Shown here piece by piece: positions 24,797-32,817 of a stretch of DNA of 64,000 bases; position 1 is the stretch's first letter; each line of letters opens with the position of its first letter. The translations under genes and the position numbers were made by a program. The DNA is from JAAEPI01 sp964352625 (GTDB taxonomy: Bacteria; Bacteroidota; Bacteroidia; Cytophagales; Cyclobacteriaceae): NCBI GenBank assembly GCA_964352625.1, contig CAYGSD010000005.1:124001-188000 (forward strand), read 5' to 3'. The notes below the pieces were generated by a model, which saw nothing but the letters and a program-made list of their open reading frames with translations, was not told the DNA's origin and searched no databases.

Positions 24797-26965
24797 ATGT
24801 CAAAAGAATTTGCAACGAATGGTGAAGCGAGATGCCCGGTCATGCATGGCGCCAACACCGAAACCCAAAGTAGCGTAATGAGCTGGTGGCCAAACGCCCT
24901 GAATCTGGATATCCTACACCAGCATGACACTAAAACGAACCCTCTGGGAGAAGATTTCGACTATCACGAGGAATTGAAGAAGTTGGATGTGGAGGCACTA
25001 AAGAACGACCTCAAGACTTTGATGACCGATAGTCAGGATTGGTGGCCTGCCGACTGGGGACACTACGGTGGCCTCTTCATCAGAATGGCTTGGCATGCGG
25101 CTGGTTCCTACCGAATTGCCGATGGCAGGGGCGGTGCAGGATCGGGAAACCTTCGATTCGCTCCACTCAACTCTTGGCCCGACAATGGCAACCTGGACAA
25201 AGCCAGAAGATTGCTTTGGCCTATCAAGCAGAAATACGGCAACAAAGTGAGCTGGGCTGATTTGATGATTCTGGCAGGAAACATGGCTTACGAAAGCATG
25301 GGATTCAAAACGTTTGGGTTTGCATTTGGAAGGCAAGATATATGGCACCCTGAAAAGGACACCTACTGGGGAGCGGAGAAGGAATGGTTAGCTCCTAGCG
25401 ACCACCGATATGAAAGCGTGGACAAACCTGACACCATGGAAAATCCACTGGCGGCCGTCCAGATGGGATTGATCTATGTAAACCCTGAAGGAGTAAATGG
25501 AAAGCCTGACCCAGTGAAAACAGGTGCTCATGTGCGCGAGACCTTCAAAAGGATGGCCATGAACGACGAGGAAACTGTTGCACTGACTGCTGGTGGACAT
25601 ACGGTGGGCAAGGCACATGGAAACGGTGATGCCGGAGCGTTGGGGCCTGAGCCCGAGGCTGCATCCGTTGAGAACCAAGGCTTTGGCTGGATCAATCCAA
25701 ATGGCAAAGGCAAAGGACGAGACACGGTAACGAGTGGCTTAGAAGGAGCTTGGACATCCAACCCGACAAAATGGGACAATGGCTACTTCGAGATGCTCTT
25801 CAACCATGAGTGGAAGCTGAGCAAAAGCCCTGCTGGAGCTAACCAGTGGATACCAGCGGAAATCGACGAAAAAGACATGCCGACGGATGTTGAAGATTTA
25901 AAGACCCCTCAGAATCCGATCATGACTGATGCCGATATGGCCATGAGAGAGGATCCCATTTACAGGGAGATTTCACTGAAGTTCAAAGATGATTTTGCCG
26001 CATTTGAGGATGCATTTGCCAGAGCTTGGTTCAAGCTTACTCACCGAGACATGGGGCCCAAATCCCGGTACATTGGACCAGATGTGCCATTGGAGGATTT
26101 GATTTGGCAAGACCCAATTCCTGAAGGAAAGAGCAACTACAATGTAGACGCTGTAAAAGCAAAAATTGCCGCCTCCGGACTTTCAATAGCTGAGATGGTT
26201 TCTACCGCTTGGGACAGTGCCAGAACCTACCGCGACTCAGATAAAAGAGGTGGAGCAAATGGCGCAAGAATACGATTGGCTCCCCAAAAGGACTGGGCTG
26301 GAAATGAGCCGGAGAGATTGAAAAAGGTGCTCGCTGTTTTAGAACCAATCGCACAGGAATTCGGAATTAGTGTAGCTGACGTCATTGTCCTTGCAGGAAA
26401 TGTGGGTGTGGAGCAAGCAGCGAAAAATGCTGGTATGAACATCACGGTTCCATTCGCTCCAGGTAGAGGCGATGCTACCGATGAAATGACGGATGCGGAA
26501 TCATTTGAACCACTAGAGCCATTGGCTGATGGGTACAGAAACTGGTTGAAAAAGGACTATGTGGTGAGCCCAGAGGAGTTAATGCTCGATAGAACCCAGC
26601 TCATGGGATTGACCGCTCCTGAAATGACAGTTTTGATTGGTGGGATGAGAGTGATGGGAGCGAACCATGGCGGAACTCCTCATGGTGTCTTTACCGACAA
26701 TGTAGGTTCATTGACCAACGACTTCTTTGTAAACCTGACCGACATGAATAACTCATGGAATCCGGTAGACAATGGATTGTACGAAATCAGAGATCGCAAG
26801 TCCAATGATTTCAAGTGGTCAGCGACTAGAGTGGATTTGGTCTTTGGGTCTAATTCCATTTTGAGATCATACGCCGAAGTGTATGCGCAAAATGACAATA
26901 AGGAGAAATTCGTCAAGGATTTCATAGCGGCATGGACGAAGGTCATGAATGCTGATCGTTTCTGA
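24797..26965 (+). CDS. katG: Catalase-peroxidase KatG
   Basis: A 722-residue bifunctional heme enzyme that removes hydrogen peroxide. Distal residues Arg96, Trp99 and His100 are in FIRMAWHAAGSYR; the tyrosine of the Trp-Tyr-Met adduct is in IYVNPEGVNG; the proximal histidine is in TAGGHTVGKAHG. Both halves of the duplicated peroxidase fold are present. The start at 24797 (MSKEFATNG) is used because the frame extends upstream into the oxyR gene but the family begins here. Terminator at 26989-27019. Confidence 0.97.
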   Translation: MSKEFATNGEARCPVMHGANTETQSSVMSWWPNALNLDILHQHDTKTNPLGEDFDYHEELKKLDVEALKNDLKTLMTDSQDWWPADWGHYGGLFIRMAWHAAGSYRIADGRGGAGSGNLRFAPLNSWPDNGNLDKARRLLWPIKQKYGNKVSWADLMILAGNMAYESMGFKTFGFAFGRQDIWHPEKDTYWGAEKEWLAPSDHRYESVDKPDTMENPLAAVQMGLIYVNPEGVNGKPDPVKTGAHVRETFKRMAMNDEETVALTAGGHTVGKAHGNGDAGALGPEPEAASVENQGFGWINPNGKGKGRDTVTSGLEGAWTSNPTKWDNGYFEMLFNHEWKLSKSPAGANQWIPAEIDEKDMPTDVEDLKTPQNPIMTDADMAMREDPIYREISLKFKDDFAAFEDAFARAWFKLTHRDMGPKSRYIGPDVPLEDLIWQDPIPEGKSNYNVDAVKAKIAASGLSIAEMVSTAWDSARTYRDSDKRGGANGARIRLAPQKDWAGNEPERLKKVLAVLEPIAQEFGISVADVIVLAGNVGVEQAAKNAGMNITVPFAPGRGDATDEMTDAESFEPLEPLADGYRNWLKKDYVVSPEELMLDRTQLMGLTAPEMTVLIGGMRVMGANHGGTPHGVFTDNVGSLTNDFFVNLTDMNNSWNPVDNGLYEIRDRKSNDFKWSATRVDLVFGSNSILRSYAEVYAQNDNKEKFVKDFIAAWTKVMNADRF

Positions 26966-26988
26966 TAAAGACAAGTTTAAAGTGATAA

Positions 26989-27019
26989 AAAGGTCGGCCC
27001 TTGTGGGTCGGCTTTTTTT
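26989..27019 (+). terminator. Rho-independent terminator after katG
   Basis: AAAGGTCGGCCC, loop TTGT, GGGTCGGCTTTT: a 12-bp stem with three G-U pairs, running into a T tract ending at 27019. It separates katG from the ankyrin gene, though read-through is possible. Confidence 0.8.
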
Positions 27020-27030
27020 AATAAGAGATT

Positions 27031-27405
27031 ATGATTTTTGATGCAATACGAAATGGGGATTTAGAGAAATGTCAGGAGTTGATTTTTCAGAACCCAACAT
27101 TGGTAAGTAGAAAAGATCAGCGGGGTTTTACTCCGCTTGTAATGGCTACCTACAGCAATCAGTTGGAGATTGCGGAGCTTCTCATTGAGCAGGGAGCTGA
27201 CGTAAATGAGCAGGATGCAATGGGCAACACACCACTGATGGGTGTTTGCTTCAAAGGCAATCTCGAGATCATCGAGATGCTCCTTTCAAAAGGAGCGGAT
27301 GTACATTTCAAAAATTCAAAAGGAGATTCAGCTCTTTCTTACGCTAATATGTCAGGGAACGCCGAGGTAATCAGCCTAATTCAGCAGGCTTCCGAGAGAG
27401 ATTAA
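27031..27405 (+). CDS. Ankyrin repeat protein
   Basis: A 124-residue protein made of about four ankyrin repeats (for example GFTPLVMATYSNQLEIAELL at residues 32-51 and GNTPLMGVCFKGNLEIIEMLL at 65-85). No signal peptide, so cytoplasmic. Ankyrin genes lie next to catalase genes in several bacteria; in Pseudomonas AnkB supports KatB activity, so a helper role for KatG is plausible. The gene starts 12 bases after the katG terminator, so it is either read through or has its own promoter. It overlaps the small convergent gene by 4 bases. Confidence 0.85.
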   Translation: MIFDAIRNGDLEKCQELIFQNPTLVSRKDQRGFTPLVMATYSNQLEIAELLIEQGADVNEQDAMGNTPLMGVCFKGNLEIIEMLLSKGADVHFKNSKGDSALSYANMSGNAEVISLIQQASERD

Positions 27406-27599
27406 CTCCCGCAACCCACGCACTCAATCTCGCTACTCACTGGTCGAGTACCATTTAGCTTCATTTTCAGATTATGAATCTTGTCTTTGACCTCCATGTC
27501 GGCAAACATGTCACCGGTGAGCTGCGCTTCTAATTCTTTGATTTCAGATTCGAGAGATTGAGTTTGTTCGGCTGTAAGCATGATGATAGGATTATTCAT
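27402..27599 (-). CDS. Small conserved-looking protein ending in CVGCGS
   Basis: A 65-residue protein: a helical, acidic and charged body (residues 9-50, possible coiled coil) and a C-terminal tail ECVGCGS with a CxxC pair. I recall similar short proteins in Bacteroidota but cannot name a family or function. The CxxC may bind metal or be redox active. It is divergent from the sulfotransferase gene at 27615 and converges on the ankyrin gene. The coding character is supported by the clean fit between neighbours. Confidence 0.65.
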   Translation of the reverse strand: MNNPIIMLTAEQTQSLESEIKELEAQLTGDMFADMEVKDKIHNLKMKLNGTRPVSSEIECVGCGS

Positions 27600-27614
27600 T
27601 AATATTAATCATAC

Positions 27615-28439
27615 ATGGGAAAGAATGAAAATCTTGGTCCTGATTTTCTAGGAATTGGTGCTCAAAAAGCGGGTACGACCTGGTTATATCATCAACTAAA
27701 GAAGCACCCCGATATTTATTTACCTCCCGTAAAGGACATTCACTATTTTGATAGGCTGACCTATCCGGAATACCGATCAAAACATCGGCAATTTCACAGG
27801 ATGCTAAAGAAGTTTGTTCGAAGAGGATCGGATAATCCCTCTTGGTTTCTGAACTACTGCTTCGGCAAAGTGGATGATGATTGGTATCGGTCGTTATTCA
27901 ATAGTGCAAAGAATAGGCTTGCTGGAGAAATTACGCCATCGTATACCACACTGAGGATTAGAGAAATTCGCCATGTACATAGACTGAACCCAAACATGAA
28001 GTTGATCTTAACCATGCGAGATCCAATTGATCGGGCATGGTCCCACTATCGCATGGTGCTTAGAAAAGAAAGGTTGGTGCATTCCGAACTCTCAGAGAAT
28101 GAAGTGATTGACATCCTCAACAGGAAGGTCTTAGCTCAAAAGGGAAATTATGCTCGTTCGTTGGAACGATGGCTTAGAGTGTTCAAGCGTGATCAATTGC
28201 TAGTCGGTTATTTCGACCAAATTAAAAGCGACCCAACAAGCTTGTTAACGGCTATTTATAGTCACCTTGGCGTCAGTCATACAACCATCAGGGAGGAGAC
28301 GGCCAGTGAACCACAAAATGTGGGTCATTCACTCACCATAGATCAAAAGTACGAGGGAATTTTGAGAGATAAGTTAAGGCCTCAGGTAAGCCAATTATAC
28401 GACCTGCTTCAAGACCCAATGATTAAAAACTGGCTTTAA
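27615..28439 (+). CDS. Sulfotransferase (heparan N-/3-O-type family)
   Basis: A 274-residue PAPS-dependent sulfotransferase. The 5'-phosphosulfate loop is GAQKAGTTWLY (about residues 15-25), followed by KDIHYFDRLTYP as in the N-deacetylase/N-sulfotransferase family; the 3'-phosphate motif is LTMRDPIDRAWSHY (about residues 133-146). No signal peptide, so it works in the cytoplasm. The acceptor is not evident. It stands alone, distant from the operon sulfotransferase at 14144, and belongs to a different subfamily. Confidence 0.88.
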   Translation: MGKNENLGPDFLGIGAQKAGTTWLYHQLKKHPDIYLPPVKDIHYFDRLTYPEYRSKHRQFHRMLKKFVRRGSDNPSWFLNYCFGKVDDDWYRSLFNSAKNRLAGEITPSYTTLRIREIRHVHRLNPNMKLILTMRDPIDRAWSHYRMVLRKERLVHSELSENEVIDILNRKVLAQKGNYARSLERWLRVFKRDQLLVGYFDQIKSDPTSLLTAIYSHLGVSHTTIREETASEPQNVGHSLTIDQKYEGILRDKLRPQVSQLYDLLQDPMIKNWL

Positions 28440-28508
28440 CGGGTGATTAAGTGTGGACTATTCAGAGAATTTGTCCCTTTGATTGTAACACTGAGAATGA
28501 TTGAACTC

Positions 28509-28535
28509 AAAAAAAGGGGCAGAATTACCTGCCCC
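28509..28535 (-). terminator. Terminator after clpB
   Basis: On the minus strand GGGGCAG, loop GTAATT, CTGCCCC is followed by seven T residues. It lies 22 bases beyond the clpB stop codon. The gap between stop and hairpin contains G-rich TTAGGGG copies. Confidence 0.85.
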
Positions 28536-28556
28536 CTAACCCCTAATTTCTAACCC

Positions 28557-31196
28557 CTAACTCCCAATCTCCACTTTATCCAAATTCAGGAATTCCACCT
28601 CGTTCTTATCGCTAAGTGTCACCCCAATCACTGAATCTTTCATGATGTTTCCCGCCAAAATTTCTTTTGATAATTCATTCAGAATTTCTCGCTGAAGAAC
28701 CCTTTTTAGTGGTCTTGCCCCGAATTGTGGATCGAAACCGACCTTGCCTAGATGCTCCAGCACCTTGTCATCCGCCTCGATCTTGATGCCACTTTCTTCC
28801 AATCGCTTCTGGATCAGCCTAAACTGAATGCCCACGATTTTCTGCAAGTCACCTTTGCTCAATGGTCTGAACATGATCGTTTCGTCTACCCGATTGAGGA
28901 ACTCTGGCCGCACGGATCGTTTCAGTAGCTCGAACACCTGATTCTTAGTCTCCTCAATCACCGGCTCGGGATTTTTATCATCCAGCTTCTCGAAATTCTC
29001 CTGAATCAGGCTAGACCCAATGTTGGTCGTCATGATGATGATCGTGTTCTTGAAGTTCGCCACCCGACCCTTGTTGTCCGTCAAACGTCCGTCATCCAGT
29101 ACTTGGAGGAGGATGTTGAACACGTCAGGGTGTGCCTTTTCGATCTCATCAAGCAAGATCACAGAATATGGTTTTCTTCTCACTGCTTCGGTGAGTTGTC
29201 CACCTTCATCATAGCCCACATATCCAGGAGGCGCTCCGATCAATCTGCTCACCGCATGGCGCTCCTGATACTCCGACATGTCGATGCGTACCATCAAGTT
29301 CTCGTCATTAAAGAGATATTCCGCCAACGCTCTCGCCAGCTCCGTCTTACCCACTCCAGTCGTACCCAGGAAGATAAACGAACCAATCGGACGCTTAGGA
29401 TCATGAAGCCCGGCTCGACTTCTTCGCACGGCATCAGACACAGCCTCAATCGCTTCTTCCTGCCCGGCCACTCTACGCCCAAGCTCATTTTCCAGATGAA
29501 GCAATTTCTCACGATCACTTTGGAGCATCTTGCTCACCGGAATGCCCGTCCACTTGGCCACTACTTCTGCAATGTCCTCAGGGTCAACTTCCTCTTTGAG
29601 CAAGCTCTTTTCTCCTTGCATTTCGACCAGTTGCTGTTGAAAGCCTTTCAGCTTTGTCTCTGCTTCCACGATCTTGCCGTACCGTATCTCCGCGACCAAT
29701 CCGAAATCACCGGATCGCTCGGCCTGTTCCGCTTCCTGCTTGAACTTGTCGATATTCTCATTCTCAGTTCTGATGCCCTGTATCACAGATTTCTCATTCT
29801 CCCACTTGGCTTTCAATTCCTGTCTCTCTGCATCCAGGTCAGCGATCTCTTTGTTGAGCTCTTTTTCCTTTTCCTTGTTTTTCTCTCTTCGAATGGCCTC
29901 CCGCTCAATTTCCAGCTGCATGATCTTGCGATTGAACTCATCCAATTCCTCAGGCAATGAGTCAATCTCAATCCTGAGTTTGGAAGCCGCTTCGTCCATG
30001 AGGTCAATCGCTTTATCCGGCAAGAACCGATCGGCGATGTATCGATGCGAAAGTTCCACTGCTGCGATCACAGCATCGTCTTTCACTCGCACACCGTGGT
30101 GTACTTCGTATTTGTCTTTAATGCCACGAAGAATGGAAATCGCATCCGTCACATTCGGTTCATCCACGATGATGGACTGAAACCTTCGCTCAAGTGCCTT
30201 GTCTTTCTCGATGTATTTCTGATATTCCTGAAGGGTGGTTGCACCGATGGCATGAAGTTCACCCCGGGCTAATGCCGGCTTTAATAAATTAGCCGCATCC
30301 ATGGCTCCTTCGCCACCGCCACCCGCACCGATGAGTGTGTGAATTTCATCAATGAAAAGAATGATTTCTCCTTCCGAGTCAGTCACTTCTTTGATTACGG
30401 CTTTCAGTCGCTCTTCAAATTCTCCCTTGTATTTGGCGCCCGCCACGAGCAAGCCCATGTCGAGGGAGATGATCACTTTGGATTTTAAGTTCTCCGGTAC
30501 ATCACCATCCACGATTCGTTGGGCCATGCCTTCCACGATGGCCGTCTTACCCACGCCAGGCTCACCCAATAAAATCGGGTTGTTCTTCGTCCTTCTGGCC
30601 AAAATCTGAAGTACACGCCTAATCTCTTCGTCTCGTCCAATCACTGGGTCTATTTTACCTTTTTTTGCCCGGTCATTCAGATTGATGGAATAGCGCTCAA
30701 GCGAACGATACTTTGCTTCCGCATTTTGGTCAGTAACCTTCTCGCCACCACGTAGTTCCTTGATGGCCGTCTTTAATGTTTTCTCGTAGAAACCTGCCCC
30801 TTTTAGGATTTGAGCAGTCTTGTCTGAGCCAGCCAAGATGCCTAACAAAATGTGCTCAACCGCCACGAACTCATCCCCAAAATCCTTCAATTGTTTCTCG
30901 GCATTTTGGAGCGCCTTTGCTGCATCATTGCCGAGGTAAGGTTGTCCGCCTGCCTGCCTGCCGTCAGGCATGGAAACTTTCGGATAGCCCGAAACCACCT
31001 CGTCCAATGGAGCTTCGATCTGAGCTTTGGTAGCTCCCAGCTTCTTTAGGAGAAACGAAACCAGGTTCTCATCCGACTGAAGGATCGCCTTCAATAGATG
31101 GCCCGTTTCAATCACTTGCTGTTGATTGCCGGAAGCGATCTCAGTTGCCTTCTGTAATGCCTCCTGCGCTTTGATTGTATAGTTATTGAAATTCAT
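28557..31196 (-). CDS. clpB: ATP-dependent chaperone ClpB
   Basis: An 879-residue Hsp100 disaggregase that works with DnaK to rescue aggregated proteins in the cytoplasm. Order: N-domain with two Clp repeats (residues 1-145), first AAA+ domain with GEPGVGKTAIVEG, a long coiled-coil middle domain (about 410-535, rich in Glu/Lys/Arg), and second AAA+ domain with GTTGVGKTELA. The middle domain separates it from ClpC. Residues 76-82 (MPDGRQA) in the N-domain linker are encoded by a 21-base palindromic repeat inserted in frame; without it the sequence would read KVS-GGQPYLG as in relatives. Confidence 0.96.
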   Translation of the reverse strand: MNFNNYTIKAQEALQKATEIASGNQQQVIETGHLLKAILQSDENLVSFLLKKLGATKAQIEAPLDEVVSGYPKVSMPDGRQAGGQPYLGNDAAKALQNAEKQLKDFGDEFVAVEHILLGILAGSDKTAQILKGAGFYEKTLKTAIKELRGGEKVTDQNAEAKYRSLERYSINLNDRAKKGKIDPVIGRDEEIRRVLQILARRTKNNPILLGEPGVGKTAIVEGMAQRIVDGDVPENLKSKVIISLDMGLLVAGAKYKGEFEERLKAVIKEVTDSEGEIILFIDEIHTLIGAGGGGEGAMDAANLLKPALARGELHAIGATTLQEYQKYIEKDKALERRFQSIIVDEPNVTDAISILRGIKDKYEVHHGVRVKDDAVIAAVELSHRYIADRFLPDKAIDLMDEAASKLRIEIDSLPEELDEFNRKIMQLEIEREAIRREKNKEKEKELNKEIADLDAERQELKAKWENEKSVIQGIRTENENIDKFKQEAEQAERSGDFGLVAEIRYGKIVEAETKLKGFQQQLVEMQGEKSLLKEEVDPEDIAEVVAKWTGIPVSKMLQSDREKLLHLENELGRRVAGQEEAIEAVSDAVRRSRAGLHDPKRPIGSFIFLGTTGVGKTELARALAEYLFNDENLMVRIDMSEYQERHAVSRLIGAPPGYVGYDEGGQLTEAVRRKPYSVILLDEIEKAHPDVFNILLQVLDDGRLTDNKGRVANFKNTIIIMTTNIGSSLIQENFEKLDDKNPEPVIEETKNQVFELLKRSVRPEFLNRVDETIMFRPLSKGDLQKIVGIQFRLIQKRLEESGIKIEADDKVLEHLGKVGFDPQFGARPLKRVLQREILNELSKEILAGNIMKDSVIGVTLSDKNEVEFLNLDKVEIGS
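30951..30971. repeat. 21-base palindromic dispersed repeat inside clpB
   Basis: TGCCTGCCTGCCGTCAGGCA plus T, with arms TGCCTG and CAGGCA. It adds exactly seven codons and keeps the clpB frame. Similar TGCCTGCC-GGCAGGCA palindromes are, from memory, scattered through many Bacteroidota genomes. Confidence 0.6.
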
Positions 31197-31603
31197 AGTC
31201 CTTGTATTTGCTTGGGAGTAATCAAACTACGAACCAGCACTAAAAGGCGGTCAGAGTGGCAGAAAATGAGGATTTTGAAATAGGAATGTGGACAGGATGG
31301 CTTGGAATCTACTCTCCGCATCGTCATTCTGAACGCAGTAAAGAATCTCCTTCCCTGCCTTGTGCCGGGAACTCATAATCTAGTTGTTCTGGATTATGAG
31401 ATGCCGGAATAAATCCGGCAATTTTTAGAGCGACACTTCTTCGCCATTCACCACCTGTGCTCCCGCTTTTCAATCGGGGCTATTTCAAAACCTTCAAGGC
31501 AATCTAAAAGCTGTACTCGCGCCTGCCCGCCCGAAACATCGTGGAGGCGGGCTCGCTCTCCGGCACGACCTCCGTTTGATCGTGGCTAGGTAGAGGCTGT
31601 ATT
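31197..31603. other. Gene-free gap with dispersed repeat fragments
   Basis: No credible gene. CGTCATTCTGAACGCAGTAA near 31320 resembles a common Bacteroidota intergenic repeat start. A perfect hairpin, TGCCGGA-ATAAA-TCCGGCA (31402-31420), is followed by ATTTTT and could terminate plus-strand transcription. A third inverted repeat, GCCCGCC...GGCGGGC, lies around 31526-31555. The clpB promoter should be in the first 60 bases but no clear consensus is visible. Confidence 0.55.
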
Positions 31604-31942
31604 TTATTCAACCGTTTTTACCAGTATTCCAATTTTTTTCTCGTCTTGACCATATAATTCAGAGGATTTCACTCCCGATATCAACTTAACGTCTTTGATC
31701 CGAAGACATTGAAGCCTCTCTAAAATCGAAGTGTTCGTGGTTTGATGGACTACACCATCAATAACTAAAAAGAAGGTTTCAGGATTTCCCTTTTCAATGT
31801 TATCGAAATAACCAAGAAGCTCCATTTTGAATTTTTGCTGATCATTATTATTTGCCTCTTTCTCAACAATCAAGATTCCTAGAAAGGCTGCTAATACAAC
31901 AGTGCATACAGTTAAAAAGATGAGAATCCATTTTGACTTCAT
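31604..31942 (-). CDS. Small membrane-anchored protein with TonB-plug-like C-terminus
   Basis: A 112-residue protein from the ATG at 31942 (MKSKWILIF), chosen over an upstream GTG that overlaps the DoxX gene. One N-terminal membrane segment (about residues 3-24), then a periplasmic domain. Its C-terminal half, FFLVIDGVVHQ ... IKDVKLISGVKSSELYGQ ... IGILVKTV, follows the pattern of TonB-dependent receptor plug domains (IDGV, then sievlkg, LYG, GVIxITTK). Function unknown; a plug-like periplasmic module rather than a channel. It starts 5 bases after the DoxX-like gene and should be co-transcribed. Confidence 0.6.
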   Translation of the reverse strand: MKSKWILIFLTVCTVVLAAFLGILIVEKEANNNDQQKFKMELLGYFDNIEKGNPETFFLVIDGVVHQTTNTSILERLQCLRIKDVKLISGVKSSELYGQDEKKIGILVKTVE

Positions 31943-31947
31943 GAAGT

Positions 31948-32310
31948 TCAAGTTGTCTTCTTCCTCCACAGCCAGTAAGAAACCAGCACAGTAGCCACAG
32001 CCACAAACATAATGATCATCTGAGGCATAAACCCACTGACCATCAGTCCTGAGTAAGTCGCTCCAACAAGATCAAAGAAAATACCTGCATAAGCCCATTC
32101 CTTCAATCGATTAAAAAACGGCAGGACTAGTACGATACAGGCGGCCAGTTTAGCTATACCAAGGAAAGGCAGCAGGTACGTTGGGTAGCCTAGCTCATTA
32201 AAAACCTCCACCCACTCAGGCGTTTGCATGATGTTCATGATAGAGCCCGGAACGAGGAAGAAGAGAAGCAAGCCGACAGAAATCCAGTAGAAGATGTTGA
32301 TCTTTTTCAT
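31948..32310 (-). CDS. DoxX-like membrane protein
   Basis: A 120-residue protein with four hydrophobic segments (about residues 8-25, 45-65, 71-90 and 95-114) and short loops, including GIAKLAACIVLVLP typical of DoxX-like proteins. It is an inner-membrane protein; the biochemical role is not established for this subfamily. It is followed by the plug-like gene in the same operon. The upstream gap contains a repeat and no clear promoter. Confidence 0.8.
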   Translation of the reverse strand: MKKINIFYWISVGLLLFFLVPGSIMNIMQTPEWVEVFNELGYPTYLLPFLGIAKLAACIVLVLPFFNRLKEWAYAGIFFDLVGATYSGLMVSGFMPQMIIMFVAVATVLVSYWLWRKKTT

Positions 32311-32754
32311 GAAGAAGGGTTTAGAATTTTGTCTTCGAATTTACGCTAACTCTTGTCATAATTTATACAGCCACATCTATTTGTCGTAACCACCCCTTGG
32401 ATTGTCGCAAGACCCTCGGAGAAAGGCTTTTTTCATATAGTTCAATGCCACATCAACCTAATCGCGATGGGGGGTGTAGCTCTATCCTATTACTGTCACT
32501 TCGAGGGAACCGCGATGTATATCGGGGAAAGAGAAGTCTCCCAAACTATTGAGGGGGATTTCTCCCTTCAGTCGAAATGACGATTGCTTCGTAGTTTCTC
32601 CTCGCAATGAAGATGTGAGAAAATTGAGAAACTCTTCCGTTGTATTAGCGAATTGTTAATTATCGGAAGGAATTACTGCTTTATCACTAATTTTTTCCTG
32701 AACTCTTTGCTGCTTTGAAAATTTACATTCACATTTACCACCGTTATTAACACG
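32311..32754. other. Gene-free gap before the Phe/Tyr leader
   Basis: It holds an 89-base imperfect inverted-repeat element (32494-32582, listed separately) and A/T-rich sequence (32640-32754) where the promoter of the Phe/Tyr operon must lie. TAATTTTT near 32686 is one mismatch from the -7 consensus, without a well-placed -33 TTG. No open frame looks coding. Confidence 0.5.
32494..32582. repeat. MITE/REP-like imperfect inverted repeat
   Basis: The ends TGTCACTTCGA (32494-32504) and TCGAAATGACG (32572-32582) are inverted copies with two mismatches; inner parts GAGAAGTCTCCC and GGGGGATTTCTC also pair. The whole element can fold as one long hairpin. It resembles the TGTCATTTCGA... repeats common between Bacteroidota genes. 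Confidence 0.6.
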
Positions 32755-32817
32755 ATGAGGAACTACAGAACATATTACTTCTATTTCTTTTTTGCGCTGA
32801 GCAGGGTGGAGGTCTAA
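32755..32817 (+). CDS. Attenuator leader peptide rich in Tyr and Phe
   Basis: A 20-codon frame from ATG 32755 to TAA 32815-32817. It has four Tyr (positions 4, 7, 8, 10) and four Phe (9, 11, 12, 13), with an unbroken run YYFYFFF at 7-13. It lies directly before a terminator hairpin and the pheA-tyrA operon. The last codons (GTG GAG GTC T) double as an antiterminator strand. Its role would be to measure charged tRNA-Tyr/tRNA-Phe by ribosome stalling, not to make a functional protein. Confidence 0.85.
   Translation: MRNYRTYYFYFFFALSRVEV

Noticed and set aside
29103..29960. 285-codon frame antisense to clpB
   Set aside because: A shadow of the clpB gene: it follows the reverse of the conserved AAA+ code and shows no family motif.
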